The notes below the pieces were generated by a model. It ran no database searches. It saw only the letters and a program-made list of their open reading frames with translations, and had not been told where the DNA came from. From positions 1 through 5,177 of the forward strand of contig DAHVFI010000071.1 of the NCBI GenBank assembly GCA_027317045.1: a stretch of DNA of 5,177 bases, given 5' to 3'. Made by a program: the position numbers and the translations under genes. Of this stretch, positions 1-5,177 are shown one piece after another (within the stretch, counting starts at the first letter, position 1; the number at the start of each line of letters is the position of its first letter). The DNA comes from Gammaproteobacteria bacterium. Lineage in GTDB: Bacteria; Pseudomonadota; Gammaproteobacteria; Natronospirales; REEB76.

Positions 1-1131
1 ATCATTACCCGCCTGCTTGTCCATACTCTTCGCCATGGCAGCCTGCAAAATAGCTACTATCTCCCGCTTGTTCTTTGCATCTTGAATCCTGTACCCAGCT
101 ATTTCCACCAATGTATGGTTATCTTGAGTCTTGATATTTACACCGGCGCCCTTCGCAATCAATAGCTCCACTATTTCTTTATTTCCCACAATGACTGCAT
201 TAAATAGCGGCGTTGGCGTATCGCCATCCGTATCCTTAGCATTGACATCCGCGCCCTTAGCAATCAACAGCTTTGCCATGTCTGACTTCCGATTTTCAAT
301 CGCCATTACAAGCGGTGTCTCGAATGGCGTTGTATCCGATGCCTTTCCGGCATTTATATCTGCACCCTTGGCGATAAGCAGTTCCGCTAGCTCTGTATTT
401 TCATTAAGAACTGCCAGGTGCAGTGGTGTCCAGCCAGTCTCCAGGCCGGAGACCTTTTTAGCATTCACATCTGCGCCCTTGGCGATGAGTAACTCTGCTA
501 CATCTTTACCCCCCTGCTTGGCTCGAGCCGCATTAAGCAGAGCAGTATTACCCTCCTTGTCTTTGGCGTTTACATCAGCGCCATGCGCGATAAGCAACTT
601 CACCATGTCTGTATTTCCTTGATACGCAGCCGAAAACAGCGGTGTATCACCATCCTTGTCTTTGACGTTTACATCCGCACCCTTGGAGATCAATAGTGCT
701 GCAATATCTTTATTTCCTTGACCAACTGCATAATTGAATGGAGCCAAGCCATCTTCATCCTTGGCATTCACGTTTGCACCCTTTACGATCAGCAGTTCCG
801 TCATCTCCACTGCGTTTTTGTTATCTGCTGAAGCTGAGCGGACATACCAGTGTAATGGCGTCCAGCTATCTTGGTTCTTGGCATTCACATTCGCGCCCTT
901 GGCAATCAACAATTCTTCTATGTTTTCGCTGGTAGCACGAAACAGTGGTGTGAAGCCAGCTGTGTCTGTGGAATTAATATCTGCGCCCTGCGCGAGTAAG
1001 GCCTCAGTAGTCGCTTTGTCTCCTGCCTCGACAGCGGTAAACAATTTCTGATTCAAGGCGTCATCAGCCCAGGCTGTTCCGATCAGTAAAGTCGTAAATA
1101 GCACGATTCCCCAAGCGAGTTGTTTCAACAT
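1..1131 (-). CDS. Exported ankyrin-repeat protein, 3' end beyond window
   Basis: The frame is open from an ATG at 1131 to the left edge, giving 377 residues and no stop, so the C-terminus is missing. Residues 1-22 form a Sec signal peptide: a Lys at position 3, a hydrophobic core, and an A-W-A cleavage site before D-D. The mature part is almost entirely ankyrin repeats. The G-A-D/N-(V/I)-N motif ending each repeat recurs at residues 49, 79, 118, 151, 184, 219, 256, 293 and (as GAG-VN) 328, usually preceded by LLIAK and followed by a (D)TPL helix start. Spacing varies from 30 to 39 residues instead of the usual 33, so several repeats carry small deletions or insertions. Ankyrin arrays bind other proteins; a periplasmic location is inferred from the signal peptide. 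The ribosome binding site AAAGGGGA ends six bases before the ATG. It is the third gene of an apparent operon, 25 bases after the two-helix membrane protein gene. Fold is certain; partner and role are unknown. Confidence 0.93.
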   Translation of the reverse strand, partial: MLKQLAWGIVLFTTLLIGTAWADDALNQKLFTAVEAGDKATTEALLAQGADINSTDTAGFTPLFRATSENIEELLIAKGANVNAKNQDSWTPLHWYVRSASADNKNAVEMTELLIVKGANVNAKDEDGLAPFNYAVGQGNKDIAALLISKGADVNVKDKDGDTPLFSAAYQGNTDMVKLLIAHGADVNAKDKEGNTALLNAARAKQGGKDVAELLIAKGADVNAKKVSGLETGWTPLHLAVLNENTELAELLIAKGADINAGKASDTTPFETPLVMAIENRKSDMAKLLIAKGADVNAKDTDGDTPTPLFNAVIVGNKEIVELLIAKGAGVNIKTQDNHTLVEIAGYRIQDAKNKREIVAILQAAMAKSMDKQAGND

Positions 1132-1156
1132 GGCGGTCCCCTTTGTTTTCGTTGTG

Positions 1157-1429
1157 TCAGTGAAAAAATGTCTTGTACACCCAGCTCACCAGACCCAATA
1201 GCAGGAAAAGTACGAAGATCAGGATGGCGATGTCCATCTGGGTACCCAGAAACCGCGTATTTGACGGTGCTTTCACCGGTTCGCTGGCATCGTCAACCGC
1301 TGCTTTGTTTTTGCGGAACAACACTGCCGCAGCGATCGGCGCGAGGATGGGTACGACGGTCACTAGCAGCACCAGCAGCAGCATGAAGGCCACCACCGGT
1401 GACTCCATCAGGAAATGAATGAACGACAT
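1157..1429 (-). CDS. Small two-helix inner-membrane protein
   Basis: This 90-residue protein has two clear hydrophobic segments, at about residues 11-38 and 66-86. They are joined by a polar loop that starts with R-K-N-K (39-42) and continues with acidic and proline-containing sequence. By the positive-inside rule the basic loop should be cytoplasmic, which would place both termini in the periplasm. No catalytic motif or known family is recognisable. The ATG at 1429 is supported by an AAGG ribosome binding sequence six bases upstream; a later ATG at codon 8 would remove part of the N-terminus but not a helix. It lies between two genes for secreted proteins on the same strand, 53 bases after one and 25 before the other, so it may anchor or assist them in the envelope. 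That role is inference only. Confidence 0.75.
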   Translation of the reverse strand: MSFIHFLMESPVVAFMLLLVLLVTVVPILAPIAAAVLFRKNKAAVDDASEPVKAPSNTRFLGTQMDIAILIFVLFLLLGLVSWVYKTFFH

Positions 1430-1461
1430 GGCTGGCCTTGTATAGATGATGATTGCCGGCT

Positions 1462-1478
1462 GGTTGCATGCAACAACC
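1462..1478. repeat. Short palindrome between two genes
   Basis: TTGCATGCAA at 1464-1473 is a perfect ten-base palindrome. The flanks also allow an alternative small hairpin, GGTTG (1462-1466) with CAACC (1474-1478). It starts a few bases after the stop codon of the exported TPR-like protein gene and lies upstream of the small membrane protein gene. It has no adjacent T-run, so a terminator is unlikely. It could be an mRNA-end or protein-binding site, or chance. Confidence 0.35.
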
Positions 1479-1482
1479 TGTC

Positions 1483-2463
1483 TTAACCCCTGACAGCAGC
1501 GACCTCGCTATAGCGCTTGCCTGGTACGAAAAGCGCATCGAAGAAGGCTTTCCAGTTCGGCTTTATTTTTTCGGGCGGGCGTTGAGTAAATTTCTGGTTG
1601 TAATTATTGAGCGCCTTGGCCAGATTCACACTCATGCCTTGCGCATTCTTCGGGTTCCCGGACGGCGGCACAGGTTTCGCCATGGCGGCCGTTTCACCTT
1701 GCCTTGCCTGTGTCTGCGTGCGCTTGTTGTATTTCAGGGAGTAGTCCGCCAGATCAACCAGGCGCTGGATGCCGGCGTTTCCGGGATCATGGTTGAGCGC
1801 GTCCTGGAACCAGGCATGCGCGACATTCCAGTCGTGATCCATGATCGCCTCGAACCCCTTGCGCACCCGGTCGCCTGCCGGTGTCTCCGGGATCTCGGCA
1901 GCGATGGATTTCGGCAAGCCGCTCGGCACATGGCGCGCATCCACTACCATGGGATCCTGGTTGGGTGTTTCCTTAGGGACAGTATTCGCGCCCCGCAGCT
2001 CGGTGGTTGTACCGCTGCCACGCAGTCCAGTCCCTTTCAGCCCATCCGATGTTCCGCTGCTACCGCGCAACCCAGTTGCATCGACGCCCGCAGACGCTGT
2101 ACCGCCATCCGCGCCGCGCAGGGTACTGGCGGCAGCATTACGGTCATCGATGAACTTGGCCTGGTTGGCAATGTCTTCCATGCGTTTCTTGTTTTCAGCT
2201 TCGATGCGCTGCTGCTGGAGCTCGGCTTCATGCTGACGCTGGACTGCGGCGGCTGCAGCTGCTGCCGCAGCCGCCTGCTGGGCGGCGGCGTTATTGTAAT
2301 TTGAGTTATTGGAGCCTCCATTTCCGCAGTATTCATGCCAATGGGCTGTACTCTGCGGCATGTCACACAGACTCTGGGAGGAAGGATCTGCCCAGCTGTT
2401 GCCGATGAATAAAAATTGACAGCAGAACACCACGGAACCAATCAATGCTTTGTTATACATCAT
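1483..2463 (-). CDS. Exported protein with polyalanine, L-R-G repeats and TPR-like segment
   Basis: Numbering is from the ATG at 2463 (326 residues). Residues 1-25 form a signal peptide ending in S-W-A before D-P. The two adjacent cysteines in its core do not make a lipobox. A short segment with Cys33 and Cys46, which could form a disulfide in the periplasm, leads into an Asn-rich stretch, a run of ten alanines (64-73) and a Gln/Glu/Arg-rich probable coiled coil (about 74-107). Next come five L-(R/K)-G motifs (114-159), a proline-containing linker, and a helical TPR-like segment (about 198-245) with the pattern A..WF.DAL..DP.N. The C-terminus is basic. TPR segments usually mediate protein contacts. 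The start is uncertain: ATGs occur at 2493, 2463 and 2460. GGGGGTGG lies just upstream of 2463 and the signal peptide fits best from 2463 or 2460. It is first in the three-gene - strand cluster. I do not recognise the family. Confidence 0.82.
   Translation of the reverse strand: MMYNKALIGSVVFCCQFLFIGNSWADPSSQSLCDMPQSTAHWHEYCGNGGSNNSNYNNAAAQQAAAAAAAAAAVQRQHEAELQQQRIEAENKKRMEDIANQAKFIDDRNAAASTLRGADGGTASAGVDATGLRGSSGTSDGLKGTGLRGSGTTTELRGANTVPKETPNQDPMVVDARHVPSGLPKSIAAEIPETPAGDRVRKGFEAIMDHDWNVAHAWFQDALNHDPGNAGIQRLVDLADYSLKYNKRTQTQARQGETAAMAKPVPPSGNPKNAQGMSVNLAKALNNYNQKFTQRPPEKIKPNWKAFFDALFVPGKRYSEVAAVRG
1987..2124 (-). repeat. L-R-G repeat section within the exported protein
   Basis: Five short motifs, TLRG, GLRG, GLKG, GLRG and ELRG, occur in 46 residues and are separated by Gly/Ser/Thr/Ala-rich spacers. 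Starts are 17, 10, 5 and 10 residues apart, so this is an irregular low-complexity repeat, not a folded tandem repeat. It sits between the coiled-coil part and the TPR-like part of the protein and probably acts as a flexible linker or binding section. Confidence 0.65.
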
Positions 2464-2516
2464 GGCCACCCCCAAACAAGTTGCGAAACACAAGATGCTG
2501 TGTAGTCGTATCTCGC

Positions 2517-2552
2517 CGCTTGTGGGAGAATTAAAATACCTCCCAACAAGCG
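2517..2552. repeat. Strong imperfect inverted repeat, possible regulatory hairpin
   Basis: CGCTTGTGGGAG (2517-2528) pairs with CTCCCAACAAGCG (2540-2552) over 12 base pairs with a single bulged A, around an A/T-rich 11-base loop. Neither side is followed by a T-run, so an intrinsic terminator is unlikely. On the - strand it lies roughly 54-89 bases upstream of the ATG at 2463. It could therefore be an operator or a leader-RNA hairpin for the envelope cluster. The pairing is read directly; the function is inference. Confidence 0.6.
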
Positions 2553-2639
2553 TTAAGTATCATCCTAATTTTGTTGTGCAGCTGGCCGGTTTCCACACCG
2601 CCCGCAGCTTTATATGCCGCCGACTCTACGCTTCTTTCT

Positions 2640-2671
2640 GGTCAGTACCTGATAGCGGCCTGGGTACTGCC
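2640..2671. repeat. Imperfect inverted repeat centred on GTACC
   Basis: GG-T-CAGTACC (2640-2649) pairs with GGTACTG-CC (2663-2671): seven base pairs, one bulged T and two more pairs, around a 13-base loop. Like the stronger repeat nearer the cluster it is interrupted by one bulged base. It may be a regulatory dyad or a remnant of a small repeat element, or it may be chance. Confidence 0.4.
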
Positions 2672-2780
2672 ATGACTATATGTCACATTTTGGACGTGCG
2701 GTAGAAATATTCGGATGAATGGCAAATATGAACAGCTAGACGCATGTCGTCGGTTGTCGTGGACTAATTCAGAAGTGAAA

Positions 2781-2795
2781 CAACACACCGTGTTG
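2781..2795 (-). terminator. Possible weak terminator after yifB
   Basis: CAACAC and GTGTTG form a perfect six-pair stem around a three-base loop, starting about 25 bases after the yifB stop codon. Read on the - strand the stem is followed by TTTCACTTC, which is only partly T-rich. The position suits the end of the ubiK-yifB transcript, but the stem is short and not very GC-rich, so read-through into the left cluster is possible. Confidence 0.35.
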
Positions 2796-2819
2796 GGTAC
2801 GCGCAGATAACTGACACTC

Positions 2820-4331
2820 TCAGGCGGCGGCTTTCTGTCGGTCCAGCACCCGATAGCCGATGGCTTCGGCGATGTGCGTGCTCAGGATGGTGTCGCTGCC
2901 CGCCAAGTCGGCGATGCTGCGCGCCACCTTCAGGATGCGATGGTAGCCGCGTGCTGAAAGTCCAAGTTTTTCCATGGCGCGTTCCAGCAGCTGCCGGCCG
3001 GCGCTATCCGGGACACAGTGGCGGTTGACCTCACGCGTGGTGAGGCGGGCATTGGCTTTGCCGCTGCGCGTCAGCTGCCGCAGACGCGCCGCCGCCACGC
3101 GCGCGGCGATCAGCTTGCTGGGCTCGCCGTCCGCCGGAGTGTCGGGCCGCAAGACCTCGCGCGGCGGACGCGGGACTTCCACATGCAGGTCAATGCGGTC
3201 CATCAGCGGCCCGGAGATGCGCGCGCGGTAACGGCGCACCTGTTCGAGTGTGCAGCGGCAGCGACCGGAGGCGTCGCCCAGATAACCGCAGGGGCACGGG
3301 TTCATGGCGGCGATCAGCTGGAAACGCGCCGGAAATTCCGCCTGGCGCGCGGCCCGCGAGACCACGATCTGGCCGGTCTCTAGCGGCTCGCGCAGCACTT
3401 CCAGCACATGCCGGTCAAATTCCGGCAGCTCATCCAGGAACAGCACGCCGTGATGCGCGAGTGAAATCTCGCCGGGACGCGGATAAGAACCGCCACCCAC
3501 CAGGGCCACGCCCGAGGCGGTGTGGTGCGGCGCGCGAAAATTCCGCTGCCGCCAGCGCGCCACCTGAAACCCCGCGTCGCTGATGGAAGCCACGGTTGCG
3601 GCTTGCAGCGCTTCCTCTTCGGACATGGGAGGCAGGATGCCCGGCAGACGCGACGCCAGCATGGATTTGCCGGTGCCGGGCGGACCAATGAACAACAACG
3701 AATGACCGCCGGCCGCGGCGATTTCCAAGGCGCGCTTCGCCTGGTGTTGCCCGCGCACCTCGGCCAGATCGTCGTACTGCGGCGCATGCACGGCAAGCGT
3801 CGCGACATGCGACGTCAGGCGTTGTGCACCGCTCAGGTGCGCGCACACGTCCAGTAGATGGCGCGCACCCAGGACGCGTACGCCGGAAGCCAGTGCGGCC
3901 TCATCGGCATTGTCGCAGGGCAGCAGCAAGCTGCGCCCGGCGGCGCGCGCCTTGATGGCCGCCGGCAAGGCGCCGCGCACCGCTTTCAATTCGCCGGACA
4001 GCGACAGCTCCCCCAGAAATTCCACATCGCGACAGGCTTCGAGGGGTAATTGTCCGGAGGCGGCGAGGATACCGAGGGCGATGGGTAGATCGAAACGCCC
4101 GCCTTCCTTCGGCAGATCGGCGGGCGCCAGATTCACGGTGATGCGGCGTGGGGGAAAATCGAAACGTGAGTTGAGCAGCGCGCTGCGCACCCGGTCGCGG
4201 CTCTCGCGCACCGCCGCCTCCGGCAGTCCGACGATGGCGAAACTCGGCAAACCATTGGAAAGATGTGCCTCGACATTGACTTCCGGCGCGTCAATGCCGA
4301 CCTGGGCACGGCTGATGATCTTGGCAAGCAT
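2820..4331 (-). CDS. comM: YifB/ComM family Mg-chelatase-like AAA+ ATPase
   Basis: This 503-residue protein has the full layout and usual length of the YifB/ComM family. The N-terminal ChlI-like domain (about 21-141) starts after the typical MLAKI-S-A-GI opening. The AAA+ Mg-chelatase domain (about 190-396) carries Walker A GPPGTGKS (216-223) and Walker B LFLDEL (297-302). A cysteine cluster, C-P-C at 346-348 and C-R-C at 358-360, probably binds a metal. A C-terminal helical domain covers about 404-499. Despite the old name it is not a chelatase: ComM proteins are hexameric helicases in the cytoplasm that drive branch migration and help integrate incoming DNA during natural transformation. 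All key residues are present, so it should be active. The ATG at 4331 has an AAGGAG site eight bases upstream. It follows ubiK on the same strand after 49 bases and probably shares its transcript. The gene does not by itself prove competence, as many non-competent bacteria carry it. Confidence 0.97.
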   Translation of the reverse strand: MLAKIISRAQVGIDAPEVNVEAHLSNGLPSFAIVGLPEAAVRESRDRVRSALLNSRFDFPPRRITVNLAPADLPKEGGRFDLPIALGILAASGQLPLEACRDVEFLGELSLSGELKAVRGALPAAIKARAAGRSLLLPCDNADEAALASGVRVLGARHLLDVCAHLSGAQRLTSHVATLAVHAPQYDDLAEVRGQHQAKRALEIAAAGGHSLLFIGPPGTGKSMLASRLPGILPPMSEEEALQAATVASISDAGFQVARWRQRNFRAPHHTASGVALVGGGSYPRPGEISLAHHGVLFLDELPEFDRHVLEVLREPLETGQIVVSRAARQAEFPARFQLIAAMNPCPCGYLGDASGRCRCTLEQVRRYRARISGPLMDRIDLHVEVPRPPREVLRPDTPADGEPSKLIAARVAAARLRQLTRSGKANARLTTREVNRHCVPDSAGRQLLERAMEKLGLSARGYHRILKVARSIADLAGSDTILSTHIAEAIGYRVLDRQKAAA

Positions 4332-4380
4332 GTTCCGCTCTCCTTCCCTGGTGGCGGTGTAACACGGTGGCCGGCCGGCG

Positions 4381-4653
4381 CTATTTCTTCAGGCCGGCGC
4401 TCCCGCCTTCCAAGGCGGTTTCCATTTCCTGGAGGCGCGCGGCCAATTCCTCCAGGCGTTCGCGGGTGCGGGCCAGCACCGCCGATTGCACGTCGAATTC
4501 CTCGCGGCTGACCAGTTCGAGTTTAGCGAACACGCTTTGCAGCACGGCGCGGAAATTGCGTTCCGCATCGGCTTGCAGGTCGCGCAAGCCGGTCGGCACC
4601 GCGTCGGCGAGTTTCTTCGCCAGGTCATCGAGAACCTTGGGATCCAGTGCCAT
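4381..4653 (-). CDS. ubiK: Ubiquinone biosynthesis accessory factor UbiK
   Basis: This 90-residue protein belongs to the UbiK/YqiC (BMFP, formerly DUF526) family. The opening L-D-P-K, the (M/V)P-G-(I/L)R motif and the highly conserved LVSREEFDVQ-VL-RTRE core match E. coli UbiK as I recall it. The C-terminal half is a predicted coiled coil (LEELAARLQEME and neighbours), through which the family forms trimers. UbiK binds UbiJ and lipid and supports the soluble complex that makes ubiquinone under aerobic conditions; related proteins were described as membrane-fusion factors. I chose the ATG at 4653 because GGGGTGG lies at a good distance upstream and the protein then starts like its relatives. 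A GTG at 4662 in the same frame would add three residues but overlaps that ribosome binding site. It is the first gene of the ubiK-yifB pair and is divergent from glnK. Confidence 0.95.
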   Translation of the reverse strand: MALDPKVLDDLAKKLADAVPTGLRDLQADAERNFRAVLQSVFAKLELVSREEFDVQSAVLARTRERLEELAARLQEMETALEGGSAGLKK

Positions 4654-4729
4654 CGCCGCCACCCCGGGCCGTTAAACCTGGCATCAGTATATATGTCCGG
4701 GCGCTCCCCGCCCAAGCGTCCGGGGCCGG

Positions 4730-4738
4730 TGCTAGACT
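4730..4738 (+). promoter_or_regulatory. Candidate extended -10 promoter for glnK
   Basis: TG-C-TAGACT fits an extended -10 element (TGn followed by a TATAAT-like hexamer) about 40 bases before the glnK start codon. No good -35 box is visible at the expected distance, as is common for extended -10 promoters. No convincing sigma-54 site (GG and GC ten bases apart in the consensus context) was seen in the intergenic region, although glnK-amt operons in many proteobacteria are controlled by NtrC and sigma-54. Confidence 0.35.
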
Positions 4739-4779
4739 GATAGCCGCATCATCACGAACCCGCAGCTGAGGGCGTGCGC

Positions 4780-5118
4780 ATGAAAATGGTCGCCGCGGTC
4801 ATCAAACCCTTCAAACTGGACGACGTGCGCGAAGCCCTCTCGGACATCGGCGTGCAGGGCATCACCGTCACCGAGGTCAAGGGTTTCGGCCGCCAGAAGG
4901 GTCACACCGAACTGTACCGCGGCGCCGAGTACGTGGTGGATTTTCTGCCCAAGATGAAAATCGAGCTGGCGGTGCCGGACGATCTCCTGGACCGGGTGGT
5001 CGAGGCCATCGCGCACGCGGCCAAGACCGGCAAGATCGGCGATGGCAAGATTTTTGTTTATGAGCTCGAACAGGCGATCCGCATCCGCACCGGCGAGACG
5101 GATGCGCAGGCGCTGTAA
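4780..5118 (+). CDS. glnK: P-II nitrogen regulatory protein (GlnK/GlnB)
   Basis: At 112 residues this is a complete P-II signalling protein. It opens with MK-V-A-VIKPFKLDDVREAL. The T-loop contains VKGFGRQKGH and Y-RGAEY, with the uridylylated tyrosine at position 51. The B-loop is TGKIGDGKIF (83-92), and the C-terminal RIRTGE (101-106) completes the nucleotide site. The trimer senses ATP/ADP and 2-oxoglutarate, and uridylylation by GlnD reports glutamine. It then controls the ammonium channel, glutamine synthetase adenylylation or NtrB. GlnB and GlnK are hard to separate by sequence; the probable amt gene 12 bases downstream favours GlnK. The ATG at 4780 is preceded at seven bases by GAGGG. 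A GTG two codons earlier would lie one base from that site and is unlikely. Confidence 0.97.
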   Translation: MKMVAAVIKPFKLDDVREALSDIGVQGITVTEVKGFGRQKGHTELYRGAEYVVDFLPKMKIELAVPDDLLDRVVEAIAHAAKTGKIGDGKIFVYELEQAIRIRTGETDAQAL

Positions 5119-5130
5119 GGAGTGTCTGTC

Positions 5131-5177
5131 ATGAAGTTACGCATCGCGGTACTGCTGCTGGCCGCGCTGGTCATGGG
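5131..5177 (+). CDS. amt: Start of probable ammonium transporter (Amt), cut by window edge
   Basis: An ATG at 5131 with an AAGGAG site eight bases upstream begins a frame that stays open to the window end. The 15 visible codons give MKLRIAVLLLAALVM, a basic start followed by a hydrophobic core as in a signal peptide. Many bacterial Amt proteins begin with a cleaved signal peptide, and glnK is nearly always followed by amt, whose channel GlnK blocks when nitrogen is plentiful. The identity therefore rests on position and the signal-like start, not on transporter motifs, which lie outside the window. Another exported protein remains possible. Confidence 0.68.
   Translation, partial: MKLRIAVLLLAALVM

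Larger units (their letters stand above)
2464..2819. other. Intergenic region without a convincing gene
   Basis: This stretch lies between the end of yifB and the start of the three-gene envelope cluster, both on the - strand. It is richer in A and T than the yifB side. The only long reading frame, on the + strand around 2450-2704, overlaps the start of the exported protein gene and encodes nothing recognisable. The region should contain the promoter of the left cluster, but I could not find a -35/-10 pair good enough to call. It holds several inverted repeats, the clearest of which are listed separately. A minor one, ACACA (2488-2492) with TGTGT (2499-2503), is nearest the start codon. Confidence 0.7.

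Noticed and set aside
131..1051. Long open frames on the + strand, at 131-622 and 734-1051
   Set aside because: They run antisense to the ankyrin gene. Their repeated F-(T/I)-SAPLAI pattern is the reverse reading of the conserved GADVN repeat ends, not an independent protein.
2517..2558. Possible integron attC site, because the right arm ends in AAGCGTTAAGT
   Set aside because: The left side lacks the matching RYYYAAC core, and there is no integrase or cassette array nearby.
2450..2704. An 84-codon + strand frame in the intergenic region
   Set aside because: It overlaps the start of the exported protein gene, has no clear ribosome binding site, and its translation shows no recognisable domain or consistent composition.
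2974..4362. Several + and - strand frames of 60-150 codons across yifB
   Set aside because: They overlap a complete, motif-rich yifB gene in other frames. Open shadow frames are expected in GC-rich coding DNA, and their translations are Arg/Ala/Pro-rich without domains.
4677..4695. Possible sigma-54 promoter at TGGCATCAGTATATATG upstream of glnK
   Set aside because: The -24 half is partly matched, but the required GC of the -12 element is replaced by A/T sequence.
4732..5016. A 94-codon - strand frame opposite glnK
   Set aside because: It is the antisense of a clear P-II gene, and its His/Asp-rich translation matches no family.

Overview
The window joins a conserved gammaproteobacterial chromosomal block on the right (about 2820-5177) to a poorly characterised set of envelope genes on the left (1-2463). 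The right part has GC-rich coding sequence. Its gene order is a P-II regulator gene followed by a probable ammonium transporter, divergent from ubiK and a ComM/YifB-type AAA+ ATPase gene. This resembles the order I know from Pseudomonas and relatives, so a GC-rich gammaproteobacterium is the most likely host. The exact lineage cannot be read from the sequence.

Right block. On the + strand, a 112-residue GlnK/GlnB protein (4780-5118) is followed after 12 bases by the first 47 bases of a gene with a signal-peptide-like start, most likely amt. On the - strand, ubiK (4653-4381), a ubiquinone biosynthesis accessory factor, is followed after 49 bases by yifB/comM (4331-2820). YifB/ComM belongs to the family of hexameric helicases that move DNA branches during natural transformation. 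A 126-base divergent intergenic region (4654-4779) separates the two transcription units and holds a candidate extended -10 promoter for glnK.

Intergenic region 2464-2819. This 356-base stretch has no convincing gene. It contains a small hairpin just after yifB that may act as a weak terminator, and several further inverted repeats. The strongest is an arm of 12 base pairs with one bulge, about 55-90 bases upstream of the left gene cluster.

Left block. Three - strand genes lie close together with good ribosome binding sites (gaps of 53 and 25 bases) and look like one operon. In order they are a secreted protein of about 326 residues with a polyalanine/coiled-coil section, a set of L-R-G repeats and a TPR-like helical segment; a 90-residue protein with two membrane helices; and a secreted ankyrin-repeat protein cut off by the left window edge. 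All three proteins are predicted to sit in the membrane or periplasm, so a shared envelope function is a reasonable inference, but no specific function can be assigned. This trio is the least explained part of the window.
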